Of a stretch of 64,000 nucleotides of DNA, positions 31,950-42,228 are shown piece by piece. Below the pieces are notes generated by a model. That model saw nothing but the letters and a program-made list of their open reading frames with translations, made no database searches and was not told the origin of the DNA. Position 1 is the first letter of the stretch, and every line of letters starts with the position of its first letter. Where the stretch lies: assembly GCA_039545355.1 (NCBI GenBank), contig BCJJ01000003.1:62001-126000 (forward strand). The letters are read 5' to 3'. This DNA comes from Trichosporon coremiiforme (taxonomy: Eukaryota > Basidiomycota > Tremellomycetes > Trichosporonales > Trichosporonaceae). The position numbers were made by a program, and so were the translations under genes.

Positions 31950-34278
31950 AAGGAGCTCGTCACGCGGCCGGCTGTTCCGGAGGAGATCGTTGTTGGTGAG
32001 AAGGCGTGAGCTGGGGTGCAAAAGGGAGTGCGCATGGCGTGAGCCGTAGAAAATGCAACGTCGGCGTACCGGTCCGGATCGCGGTGGGCCATGTCCTCCG
32101 CACATGCGTACAAGCCGCTCCGGAGTCAGCGCTAGGCACTGAATCTGCTTATCGTCGCAACGGAGCTCCCACTCTCACTCCACTTTATACTCCACTCTAC
32201 ACTCCACGCTCCGCAGCATTCCGGAATTCGGGCGTGTAACGACGCAGCGGCGTCGGACTAAACCTTACTGTCGGTATCAGCTGCACACGCGCGGCTAGTA
32301 TGTCGATCATCTCACACGAGAACTCCGCGCGACCTCCGATGTCAGTCTCTCGAAGTGCTCCGACGACTGTCTCTGTTGTTGTCAACTACCCTGCTCGGTG
32401 AATGTGGCCTTGGTACAGTTCAGACGCGTGCTACTTCTGGCCAACTTCCGCCCAACTCTCCAACGTTTCAAGTAACCGCGCTTGTCTGCAACAGCATCAG
32501 CTCTTTGCATGTTCTTGGTTTTCACACGGGTCTGCCTTGCACTCTGCGTCTGTCTCAGCTTGAATGGCACTATGGCGACAACGGCTGCCCACCAGCCGGG
32601 ACGAAGGTCTCGACGGCATTTCGAACCGTTGATCGCCGTCCATCATCGCCGGTGGCCCTCCGAAGACAGATACGCTCGGAACTGCCTCTGTATACCCCGC
32701 ATTCAGTCGTCCTCGAATTGCTCAGAATGCGGGGGCGGAAGTGATCGAGGTGAATGCAGCCACGGCTGCCGTGGAATGCTGCAGCCATCGATCCTCGATC
32801 GCTGAGCGGCAAGCGGCGGCAAGCGCACTCAAGCGCACCACCACGACATTGCACCTCTCCCAGCAATCGGGGCACCCTCCGGCATAGCCGGCATCTTCGG
32901 TTCGCTGCCGGACGCTGCCGATGCCCACCCCTCAACGAACATATCCCGCCCTCCTGCGGCTGTCGTTTGTACGAGGAACGCGGCCAGTAGTCTACTGGTA
33001 TCGTTATTCTTCCACAGTGCTGTGTTATTCTCAGCCCAAAACGCGGAGCGCGACCTGGGGGTATGCTGGCATTCGGTCGATCCGCAGTCATCCATTGCTC
33101 CCCTTCTGCCCTCTCGACGCTATCCACACTGTTCTGCCACCGTCCAAGCGAGCTAGAGAGCAAAGCTCCTCGTGCGCTGCCGATTTCCATAGCGCCGACA
33201 CCGCCGACACTCAGCGCGCGTTCCCCACATAGGCGGCCAGAAACGTTCGAAATACCCAAAACTCTGGCACCCCGGTTGCGGTATGCTGACGTGACGTCTC
33301 GTTCTCCTAAGTCTGACTGTCGATGGATCCCGCCCCGAGCCAGCGCGAAAGTCACCGTTCTTGGCGGTTGCCGTTACGGCATCGACACGATTCGAAATGA
33401 TGACCAGATGGTACACGTGATACCCCACATCAAGTTGTGATGATTTCGAAGAGTTGCTCGCCGTGTCTTGCTCGGGTCAGCAGGAAACGGCACAACAGTG
33501 GGGAACAGAATATACTGCAGCCACTGGCCCCATTCGTACCCCTCGTGACCGAGGCACGTCCCGAACGGCACTGCCAGGTGCCATTGTGGCGTCCCGCCTG
33601 CAGCCGTGCGTCATAGAGGGCAGAACGCAGCCCGCTTTCTGGGGCGCGGTCGTGCCTAAGCATGTGCGTCTGTGGGCTAGCGTGGTCTTGGCAAAGGCTA
33701 AACTGGGGCTGCCTGGAGCAACAGGACGAGGCAACGCCCACTGTGGCATCCCTTGAACGTTTGGGAGCTGCACCACCTCAGCGACCAACAGTCCAGAACT
33801 CGTTCAACCCCAGATCCGCGCGAGATCTCAGCCTCCCACCCTCTCCCGATACGCTCCGACGTTGAGTGTCAGCTTGATCCCAAAACGAGCTAAGCAAAAC
33901 CGATACTGCCGGCTTGTAATCTGGACGGGGCCACCACGCCTGGTGAAGGGAACCGTTGGCAAACCATTGGCACAAGTCGGGCTTGCGTCCGCCCACGCGC
34001 GATGTTTACCCCACGGGGAGGTTTGGGGCCTCCTTTATGGTTCCCCGTCCTTTGCTCGTGTGGTGGCGCCAACAGTTCCTGGCCACTGCTCGTGTGGCTG
34101 AGCTCAGCGAGGCGTATCGCGGATGCGGCAAGCGACGGCGCGTAAACTACGAGGATCAACTCTCTCATGAGCTCTGGGCCCAGCCGCAGGAGAGCGGGAT
34201 CGCCTTGCGTCTCATGGTATATAAGCCTCGCGAACACGCCGTTTGGAGCCCTCACAACAGCTTCCTCCTTCAGCGACA
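31950..34278. other. Long intergenic region
   Basis: About 2.3 kb. Long frames occur on both strands over 32.5-33.8 kb, but none shows domains, splice structure or codon bias. Imperfect 9-10-bp ctccac-type repeats lie at 32170-32215. A TATA box (tatataag, 34218-34225) precedes the next gene by about 55 bp. Confidence 0.45.
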
Positions 34279-36084
34279 ATGGCAGGCGGTGTCAAGAAGC
34301 CCATCAATATCTTTCGCCTCCGCGACCTCGGCGAGCCAAAGGGCGTCTTCAATTGGCGCCTCTGGTTCAGTGTCATCTCTTTCGGTTTGCTCGGCGCGGC
34401 CCGAGGCATCGACGAGGGCCTGATTGGCGGCGCGTTCCGCTCCCAGCACTTTCAGAACCTCATCCATTTCAAGTCGTACTCGGAGGTTGAGCAGGCCAAC
34501 ATCAAGGGCAACGTCACGTCCATGGTCCTTATTGGCTCTGTTGCTGGTTCTCTTTTGTGAGTTGGTTGCTGGAAGGGAGAGCGAAGCTAACAACCAGCGC
34601 CTTCGTCGTCTGTGACCGTATTGGCCGTCTCTGGGCTACACGTCAGCTCTGTATCTGGTGGGCTGTAGGCATCACGATCTTCCTTTGCAACAATGGCCGC
34701 CTTGGTGCAGTGTACGCTGGTCGTCTCATTGCGTGAGTCCGGTTTCGAAAACACGTCGAGAAGCTGACAAGCAGCGGCTTCGGTATCGGCCAGACACCAG
34801 TCGTAGGCCCCGTGTATATCGCCGAGATCGCGCCCGCGTCAATCCGCGGACTGTGTACCTGCATCTTCACGGGCATGGTCTACATGGGAATGTAAGCTCA
34901 GAACCGCTCGTGCTCGAGCTGACGCCAGTGTCCTCGCCTACTGGACAAACTACGGGACGGAGCTGCACATGGGCTCGAACGTGAAGGAGCGGTGGATGGT
35001 GCCGACCTCACTGCACCTCATGTTCGCTGGGCTCATCTTCATCCTCTCCTGGTTCCAGTACGAGTCCCCGCGCTATCTGATCAAGAGGGGCCGCGTTGCC
35101 GACGCGCGCCACGTCATGTCCCGCCTCCGCCGGCTGCCAGAGGACGATCCCTATGTGTGCAACGAGATTGCGGCGATCCAGCACGCGCACGACGTCGAGG
35201 TCGAGGCGACGCGGGGCATGACACTCTGGCAGACGATCAAGGAAACCTTCACCAACAAGAGCAACTTGTACCGCCTCTATCTCACAACGTCGGTACAGTT
35301 CCTTTCGCAGTGGAGTGGCGCAGGCAGTATCACGATCTATGCTCCTGACTTCTTCGAGCTCCTCGGCGTTAAGGGGTCCGAGCAGGGGCTGCTCGTCACC
35401 GCCGTCTTCGGACTGGTGAAGCTCGGTGCGGCGCTCATCTGTGCCCTCTTCCTCGTCGACGTTATTGGCCGCAAGCGCTCCCTCCTTTTGGGCATCGCAT
35501 TTCAGACCATCGCGATGGTGTACGTCGCCGCGTTCCTCTCAACGCACCCGAAGCTCGGCATGGACGACAACTACCACCTCCCCTCGTCCTCTCTGCCTGC
35601 GTCCCGCGGCGCGATCGCCATGATCTACCTCTCCGGCTTCGGATGGGCGCTCGGCTGGAACTCGATGCAGTATCTCCTGACTGCCGAGCTGTTCCCACTT
35701 CGTATCCGCGCCATCGGCACTTCGTGGGCAATGGCGCTGCACTTCGGCAACCAGTACGGCAACGCGCGTGCTGTGCCCAACCTCCTCTTGCCCACGGACA
35801 AGGGCGGCATCACGGCACAGGGCACATTCTGGTCCTTCGCGTGCGTGACCATCATTGGCGGCGCGTGGGTTTGGTTCTTCGTTCCTGAAACCGCGGGACG
35901 TAGCCTTGAGGACATGAGCCGCCTGTTCGAGCTGCCGTGGTACAAGATTGGCCGGTACGGGAACAAGTTTGCGGAGCAGCGTGACGCTGAGGAGCGCCGC
36001 GAGGACTTTGACGAGGATAAGCTCGAGGACGTCCAGAACGAGTATGACGAGGAGAAGAGCCGCAAGGAGGCGCCGCTCGTTTAG
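34279..36084 (+). CDS. MFS sugar/quinate-type transporter
   Basis: Sugar-porter family uptake protein of the plasma membrane. Four exons: 34279-34556, 34598-34732, 34775-34891 and 34929-36084; 561 residues. Signatures: GLLGAARGIDEGLIGG in helix 1, CDRIGRLWATRQ (D-R-x-G-R-R/K type loop), GRLIAGFGIGQTPVVGPVYIAEIAP, YESPRYLIKRGR after helix 6, FLVDVIGRKRSLL, and FVPETAGRSLEDMSRLF near the end. Helix 1 with A-R-G-I-D resembles quinate or organic-acid/sugar permeases with a charged helix, so substrate is uncertain. Short introns use GTGAGT or GTAAGC and CTAAC/CTGAC branches. An acidic C-terminal tail follows helix 12. Confidence 0.92.
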
Positions 36085-36930
36085 CCTAAAGCTCAACCCA
36101 CGGTGTGGCGTGGTGAGGGGACGGAGGCGAGAGACAGATAACCGGCTAGTCTTTGCAAGATCAACAGTTAGCAGTGTAGCCTTGACCAGAGACATGAACC
36201 CATCAGAAGCAGACATACCGCTGAAGTGCACGACGCCTTGGTCTTAGTGCCCCCCTGGTCGGGATCCCTATCAGAGACCCGATCAGCCGATGCTTATGCA
36301 GGGGCCCGACGGAAGGATCTTTACAAGTGTCAGCATCTCAGGGAGTGGTTCACCAAAGACTGTGAACGCGTCATCGACGCCCAAGTTCGTAACAGGTCCT
36401 TCATCAGCCTCACCCCAGAACGCAACGCCGCGACGGTATAACTGCGACGTGCGTTGAAGCATGCTGCGGGCGTTTACGCGCCTTGGTCGCCGACGTAAAA
36501 GGGCCGTAATCTTATCAGTGACGTCAGCCAATGTCCAGTCCGCGAAGAGAAACTGTAGCCCATGCCGATGCATGCAAAATCGAGCGTCGCCAAGCAGTAG
36601 GTTATGTTGTAAGGGCGTACATTGCCGACGAGTGAGACCTTTGGCATGTGAGACATCGCCACTTGGCACCTATCACTGATAAATGCAAGCCGTTCCGCGA
36701 TACACCTGTCATCTGCCGGTTCATGAAGACAGAATGATCTGATGAATGCGCGTCTCCTGATAACGATCAACCTAGGCAATCGTGCACACTACGATTCAAA
36801 AAACTGAGACTAATCAGCGCCCACGCGCCATAGCGGCCGGGAGCGCCGCACAACCTGCGCGGAGCATCTTGCCATCTGCCAGCTCGCTGAGCTGATTCCC
36901 ACCTTGCCTCAATACCGATGCTGCATTTCT
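36085..36930. other. Intergenic region
   Basis: 3' flank of the sugar transporter. Lower GC than the genes; frames on both strands are unbiased. No feature supported. Confidence 0.4.
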
Positions 36931-36959
36931 ACATTTTGTTCTGATGCTCTTAACAGCGG

Positions 36960-37711
36960 AACGCTTCTCCTCACCTCTCACAGCGGCTTCGAAGTTCTGC
37001 AAGAAGGAGATCCCCCCGCACCTTTCAACTACACCTTTGTTAACAACGCAGCGGAGTTGGAGGCCGGGCATCCTCTTCGCCAACAGCGTTCCCATCGGAC
37101 CCAAGAGCTGGATGTCGCGCCTGCCGTGCTGCTCTGATCTGTACGAGCAGTGCGTCTACCGATTGCAAAGCGCTCGAGGACGCTCTCATAGCGACGCGGA
37201 TGGTCTTCGGTGGCCTAGAGGTGGCGCGTGTCGGCCAGCAGGCGAACAAGGTGGACGTTCTGCACCCTGGAAACACCGAAACGTGCTTCAGGGAATGCCT
37301 CCAATGCTTGCGCGGCGACTGCGATGAAGCTATCGAGGGCTTCAGCACCGGTATCCACAACTTCGGTCAATACCTCGGCTTCCTCTCCCAGTGCGAGGAT
37401 CATGGACTGCCTCTGCACGGTTGGGCGCGATGGGGCGTCTGGCTTGACCAGCGCAACGTGCGTCTCCCCGAGGAGCCCAAGCCGATGCTGAGCGACGGAT
37501 GGTTGTGTGACGACTACGCGCTTCCGCGCTGCTACTCATCAATGCGTCCGAGACGCCCGAAGAGGTGAAGGAGCTGCATGAGGAGCCCGACGCGCTCACT
37601 AGGGAGTACCTCGCCTTCAAGGGGTATGCCGACACTCTTCCCACTTTGATGGCAAGCTCGCCGCCGCCTCCTCTTGGCGCGAAAGACATTTCCCCCTCCT
37701 ACGAGCTCTGA
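36960..37711 (+). pseudogene. Decayed or mis-sequenced gene spread over three plus frames
   Basis: Three successive plus-strand stretches have coding-like, GC3-rich codons but lie in different frames: about 36970-37137 (FNYTFVNNAAELEAGHPL), about 37131-37500 (CKALEDALIATRMVFGG, FGQYLGFLSQCEDHGLPLHG) and about 37510-37711 (LLLINASETPEEVKELHEEP), ending at a TGA. I could not join them with in-frame GT-AG introns, so frameshift mutations or sequence errors are the simplest reading. The protein family is not recognised. The minus strand is also open over part of this, with poorer codon bias. Confidence 0.35.
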
Positions 37712-37766
37712 GTTTGCACTGGAACTATGGCTGCATGCAACTTCTGAACATACTACAACTTACGGT

Positions 37767-38789
37767 CTACGGGTCCATGGTGACGATCTTGTCGCCGTCA
37801 AACGTCATCTCCTTCGTCTTGACGGAGCGCAGGTGGTCGACGCCCTTGCTGAGCGAGCAGTCGTGGTAGAACAGGTAGTCCTTGCCCTTGAAGTGGACCA
37901 TGGAGTGGTGGTTCGTCCACCCAATCGGCGGTGTAAGCACTGTGCCCTGGTACTCGAAGGGGCCGTAGGGCGAGTCACCCGTCGCGTACGCGATCAGGTG
38001 CGTGTCACCGGTCGAGTAGGAGAAGTAGTACTTTCCGTTGCGCTTGTGCATCCACGCCGCCTCGAAGAAGCGCTTCTCGTGGTCTGAGGCAGGGACGGGC
38101 TTGCCCTGATACGTGATGCTGATCTCGCGCACGGGCTCGGCAAACTCGAGCATGTCGTCGCGCAACCTCGCGACGCGGGGGCCGACAGCGTCGCCCTCGG
38201 TCGGCTCCTGCGGTCCCTGCTTCGAACCGTCCCACTCGGTGCCGTCAGAGTTGTAACACTGCAGCTGGCCACCCCACAGTCCGCCGAAGTAGAGGTATGC
38301 CTCGCCGTCGTCGTCGACGAATGCGGCGGGGTCGATCGAGAACGAGCCCTTCATGGCTTCAGGCTGGGGCGTGAAAGGTCCCTCGGGCTTGTCAGAGACC
38401 GCGACGCCCATCTTGAACTTGCCTGAAGGGTCAGCTCTCACTCACTTCACCCGCTCATCCTTGCCGAACGTCTCGTACTTACCGTCCTTAGCCCTGGCGG
38501 GGAAGTAGAAGTAGTACTTTCCGTCCTTCTCGGCGCAATCCGGGGCCCACATCTGCTTGTCGACCCAGGGCACCTGGTCAGCGGAGAGCGCGACACCGTG
38601 GTCCGTGACCTCGCCGCCAACCCGGTCCATGGACAGGACATGGTAGTCGACCATGTCGTACTGGTCTCCGTTGTCGTTGAACTGGATGTCCGTCTCCCGG
38701 TCGTGAGACGGGTAGACGTAGATCTTTCCCGCGAACGCGTGCGCGGACGGGTCCGCCGTGTAGATGTGCTTGACCAGGGGCTCGGGCAT
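37767..38789 (-). CDS. GH43 family glycosidase (arabinofuranosidase/xylosidase-like), intracellular
   Basis: Five-bladed beta-propeller glycoside hydrolase expected to remove arabinose or xylose from oligosaccharides. Two exons, 38483-38789 and 37767-38422, with a 60-nt intron (GTAAGT to GCTGACCCTTCAG); 320 residues. The intron was placed at GAC G|GTAAGT because it joins ARAKDG to KFKMGVAVS without a gap. Family acids are visible: the base Asp in YTADPSAH, the pKa-modulating Asp in SIDPAAFVDDDG, and the acid Glu in RFFEAAWMHKRNGKYY. No signal peptide, so it probably acts on imported oligosaccharides, in line with the sugar transporters nearby. Confidence 0.9.
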
Positions 38790-39389
38790 GTTTTCGTGAT
38801 GAGTAATTGGTGATGCGGAGGTCGAGAATGCAGGGGAGGGTCTTTATGAACGCCGTCAGCGGCGGAGAGAAGCGGCGACGGAGCGCTCTCGGCGCATTAA
38901 CCGGAACACAACTTCGCGCCGAGAATCCGCCGAGATTACGGCCCCAGCCGGTGGGCGGGGAACTCTTGTCTCGGGATTCGCGTTGTTTGGTTCCAGGGTG
39001 GCAGGCGGCGGTGCTGAGGTGAACAGACAACCGTCTCTGTCGTCAATCGGCACTGCCGTGACGCCGAAGAGGTGCCAGCTGAGGGGAAGAGGCAGCGGGT
39101 TAACTAGCAAAAGATGGCATGCGGCACTGGCTACGAGACTCCGGAACGGTCAATTCTCGCGCCGTGCGGGATCTCCGCCTTTGGGCCGAGGCACGCGCTC
39201 ACCCCTCTCCTCGACCAAACCCCTTCCTCGAAGAGCGCTCAACACGCCTCCAGAACCCAGCAGGATGTCCTCCGAGAGAAACTCGCGCTCCAGTTTTTAT
39301 GCAACGGTACATAATGGCCTTTGTCCCCTCCTTGTCAAGGAAGACCGCCGCGAACGCACAGCGTTTGTTGAGTGGTCTAATACGTCCTA
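38790..39389. other. Intergenic region
   Basis: GH43 promoter side up to tRNA-Gly. No other feature supported. Confidence 0.4.
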
Positions 39390-39460
39390 ACATCTATGGT
39401 GAAATGGTATCATGCATCGTTGCCATCGATGCGGTGGGGGTTCGATTCCCCCTGGATGTA
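39390..39460 (+). tRNA. tRNA-Gly(GCC)
   Basis: Intron-less cloverleaf: acceptor ACATCTA/TGGATGT, anticodon arm CATCG TTGCCAT CGATG with anticodon GCC, T arm GGGGG TTCGATT CCCCC, discriminator A. A T-rich Pol III terminator (tcttttgctttttc) follows directly. Confidence 0.95.
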
Positions 39461-39806
39461 TCTTTTGCTTTTTCTCTTACGTATGCCTCTTCGTCTGCGC
39501 GGATGGCAGCGGAAAAACGAGATGGACAGTCGAAAAGCGTGCACGTTGAGACGTTGGGACGCGGAGAAGTTTTGAGGATTTGCTCCCGCTCGAATATACG
39601 TTTACTTCCGCTAACGCGGATTGGCTAATGAGAAACCAGCGGGATGAGCAAAGGCAGCTGTCGATCAAGTCGCATTAGGATAGTGCGACTTCGTCGAGAA
39701 CGGAGCCTGGGGGGAGAAGTCCAGGACGAAGGACGACTCACATCCCGAGTTCCTACACAACTCGAGGCAATGCACAGTTGAATAGTGGCACATGAAATGG
39801 GCGTGC
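39461..39806. other. Intergenic region
   Basis: Between tRNA-Gly and the 3' end of the GH36 gene; nothing recognisable beyond the tRNA terminator. Confidence 0.4.
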
Positions 39807-41759
39807 CTAAGCTTTGTAACCCGGCTTGACCTCGAACGACCTGATCCCGATCTCGCTCTTTCCGCCGTCGAGGCGTGGGAGGGGCTCGTCCCCCTGCGCA
39901 GCCGCAGTTCCAGCGTAGAGGTACCTGCCGCTCTTGGTGCAGTTCAGACCCGCGAACTGTCCCACAAGGCCCCAGGTCTGTCCCTTGCCAGTGGGCACAA
40001 TGCGCCAGAGAGCGACGCCCATCTCGCCGAGTTGTACGTCCTGCAAAGCGCTGCTTGCGCGCTCGTCCTCAGTGGCGCCGCCGGTGGACTTGACGACAGT
40101 GGCGGCGGTCAGCGCGCCAGCTTCCAGGTCATACCGGAGAACAACGACGTCGCCCTCCATCCCAGACAGGGCCATCGCATCCTCCACGTCATTTCGAGTG
40201 AGCTGATCACGAGCTTTCCGGTCAACGCCCCGACAGTTGAACGCGGCGAGGAGCGCGCCGCCTCCACACTTGACCGCGGCCCAGGTAGCGCTCCCGTCCT
40301 CATCATCCAGCACAGACGTATCCAAAAACCTTCTGGGCAGTAGCTCAGCGGCAGCTTCGCACTTGACCACTTTCACTTCTCCCTTCTCACCGTGCGCGAT
40401 CACCCTTCCCAAAAGCTTCGCGTCGTGCTCCCCCGGCTTGTCGCTGAGCAGCACAGGGCCGGGGAACATGGCACGCAGCACGGCGTGCGTCCTCGGCCAC
40501 TGAGCAGCCGTCATGAACATGTCCGCATCGGGCACGGTCGAGAGGCAGTTGGACACGAGCGCGTTCGAGAGATTAGAGAAGACGAATACTTGGTGCGCGT
40601 TCGGCAGGTCGTGAATCATGCCGAAGTCGTCGCTGTTGCGCCACACGAAGGACTGCTTGCCGAAGCCGGCGCGCCCGTTGAAGAAGGATGCAGAGTGGGC
40701 CATACTGTGGACCACCCTCCCGCGCCCGAATGTGGCGTCGGCGGCAAAGAGCATGGAAGAGTATAGCTTGGTGGCGAGCTCGGCACTGGCGACGCCATGC
40801 AGGAACGACAGCGCGGCTTGGTTGTCCACCTTCAGGAAGGACACGCCCTGGGTCTTGAGCCAGGCGAACCAGTCAGCCCAGAAGTCCGGCTCAGTAGGCA
40901 GCGCATATTCTCCGTCGCCATAGGGGTTAGTGTATTTGAATGACTTGCAGGTGTACTTCTCCACGAGGGGTGAGTCGGGGTGTACACCGTTCCAGTACCC
41001 GCCGTTCAGGGAGAGCCATACGCCGACCTCGCACTCTCCGACGCCCGGCACAGTGTTGAAGGTGTCCTTCACGAGGGCAACAGCATCGCCCAAATCGCCA
41101 AAGGCCTCGTTCGAGGAGAAGGACCACAACTGCCGGTGTCGCTGGTCTTGCCACCCGTCATCTATGACGAAGGCTTGTACTGGGATCATCGCCTCTGAGA
41201 GCTCCGTGAGGAGGGAGACGAACTGGGCCCGTGAAACGTGGTTCGTCTCCCCCAGGGCGGACCAGGTGCAGAATCCGAGCCGGCTGAGGGGGTTATCTGC
41301 CGTCAGAGGAGTCGGTTCGCCCTTCGCTCTAGTCCAGGCTCGTGCACGCTTGATGGCTTCTCGGATGAGGTTGTTCAGATCCAGCTCGTGCTGAGAGCGA
41401 CATTCGACGGCTGCGGCCAGACCCTCTCCGGCGGCACACCGACGGACGTTGACGGTCCACTTGTCCGTTGATGCTGAGAGATGGCAGGTCGCACTGTCGG
41501 AGCTCACGGGGTAGAGAGCCAAATACTCGGAGCCATCCTGTACGAGCACGAGGTGGATTGGGAGGTCGAGAGGTTTGCCGAAGAACGGCTTCGCTTCAAT
41601 CCACGTTGGCCGGTAGCGATACCACACCCATCCCCGCGCGTTGGAGAGGTCGATGTCCAGCGTGTGCGAGGACTCCTCCTTGAACTTGTCGCACTTAAAC
41701 TCGTGGAGCTTGGTAGATATGAAGGTCGCCGCTGTTGACGTCGATTGCCAGAGCCCCAT
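39807..41759 (-). CDS. GH36 alpha-galactosidase / raffinose-synthase-like (Sip1 type)
   Basis: Retaining glycosidase of the GH36 branch that includes plant raffinose synthases and seed-imbibition proteins; fungal members may hydrolyse or transfer alpha-galactosides. Single exon, 650 residues. Landmarks: GFCTWSALGETNHVS (about 162-176), FVIDDGWQDQ (197-206), the nucleophile motif SFLKVDNQAA with Asp 312, and WRNSDDFG (about 373-380) with the acid/base Asp. No signal peptide, so cytosolic. The first ATG downstream of the TATA box is not this one but a 31-codon frame beginning at 41790 that overlaps the start, which may be a uORF or the true start followed by a frameshift. Confidence 0.88.
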   Translation of the reverse strand: MGLWQSTSTAATFISTKLHEFKCDKFKEESSHTLDIDLSNARGWVWYRYRPTWIEAKPFFGKPLDLPIHLVLVQDGSEYLALYPVSSDSATCHLSASTDKWTVNVRRCAAGEGLAAAVECRSQHELDLNNLIREAIKRARAWTRAKGEPTPLTADNPLSRLGFCTWSALGETNHVSRAQFVSLLTELSEAMIPVQAFVIDDGWQDQRHRQLWSFSSNEAFGDLGDAVALVKDTFNTVPGVGECEVGVWLSLNGGYWNGVHPDSPLVEKYTCKSFKYTNPYGDGEYALPTEPDFWADWFAWLKTQGVSFLKVDNQAALSFLHGVASAELATKLYSSMLFAADATFGRGRVVHSMAHSASFFNGRAGFGKQSFVWRNSDDFGMIHDLPNAHQVFVFSNLSNALVSNCLSTVPDADMFMTAAQWPRTHAVLRAMFPGPVLLSDKPGEHDAKLLGRVIAHGEKGEVKVVKCEAAAELLPRRFLDTSVLDDEDGSATWAAVKCGGGALLAAFNCRGVDRKARDQLTRNDVEDAMALSGMEGDVVVLRYDLEAGALTAATVVKSTGGATEDERASSALQDVQLGEMGVALWRIVPTGKGQTWGLVGQFAGLNCTKSGRYLYAGTAAAQGDEPLPRLDGGKSEIGIRSFEVKPGYKA

Positions 41760-41790
41760 CGTAGCAGAACGGGGCGGGCCCCTTGGGCAT
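41695..41790 (-). other. Possible 31-codon upstream ORF overlapping the GH36 start
   Basis: Starts at the first ATG after the TATA-like TATTATAG (about 41873-41880), encodes MPKGPAPFCYDGALAIDV and more, and stops at 41695, inside the GH36 coding region in another frame. Its codons look as good as the first 20 of GH36. Confidence 0.45.
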
Positions 41791-42228
41791 CAGCCGAAAT
41801 GAGAGGAGAGCCGAAGCGTTTGTTCTCAGAGGATTGTCAAGGTCGCAGATTCTCAGTTGAGCGGATGCGCGTCTATAATACCGCCAGGTGCTGATATGCA
41901 ATGCAGAAGTGGGAGGGGTGATGATGCAGGTGTCGACGACGTTGCAGCGACGGAGAGATGGACAACAACAAGACCTGTGAAACGGTTGCGTCCTGTTGTC
42001 GGAATTGGCCGAGCTCATCATCTCGAGCGGAACCAAATTTTCTGCAACAAGCGACGCTCGATGATAACAAACCCTCGATCACATCGCTCTCGCCGTCATC
42101 TCTCCTCCCTCAGTCGCCAGCTCCCACCTCTTACGAACCCTTGCACGCTTACAGTGGAACCTTTGGGGCTACAGCGCACTCCCTTTCGACGCTTCACCTC
42201 GGGCCCACGATTGCCTTCCGTCGCCGCC
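41760..42228. promoter_or_regulatory. Divergent promoter, GH36 and repeat-protein gene 1
   Basis: Shared spacer. TATTATAG on the minus strand near 41873-41880 serves GH36. On the plus side an in-frame ATG at 42061 could extend repeat gene 1 by 56 residues (MITNPRSHRSRRHLSSLSRQ...), which would look like a mitochondrial presequence. Confidence 0.45.

Noticed and set aside
32570..33355. 261-codon minus frame, with long plus frames over the same DNA
   Set aside because: Both strands are open, composition is Arg/Gly/Ser-rich in every frame, no domain, no splice pattern, no codon bias. GC-rich chance ORF.
41857..42060. Further upstream extension of repeat gene 1
   Set aside because: Runs into the divergent promoter and lacks protein-like composition; only starts at 42061 or 42229 are reasonable.
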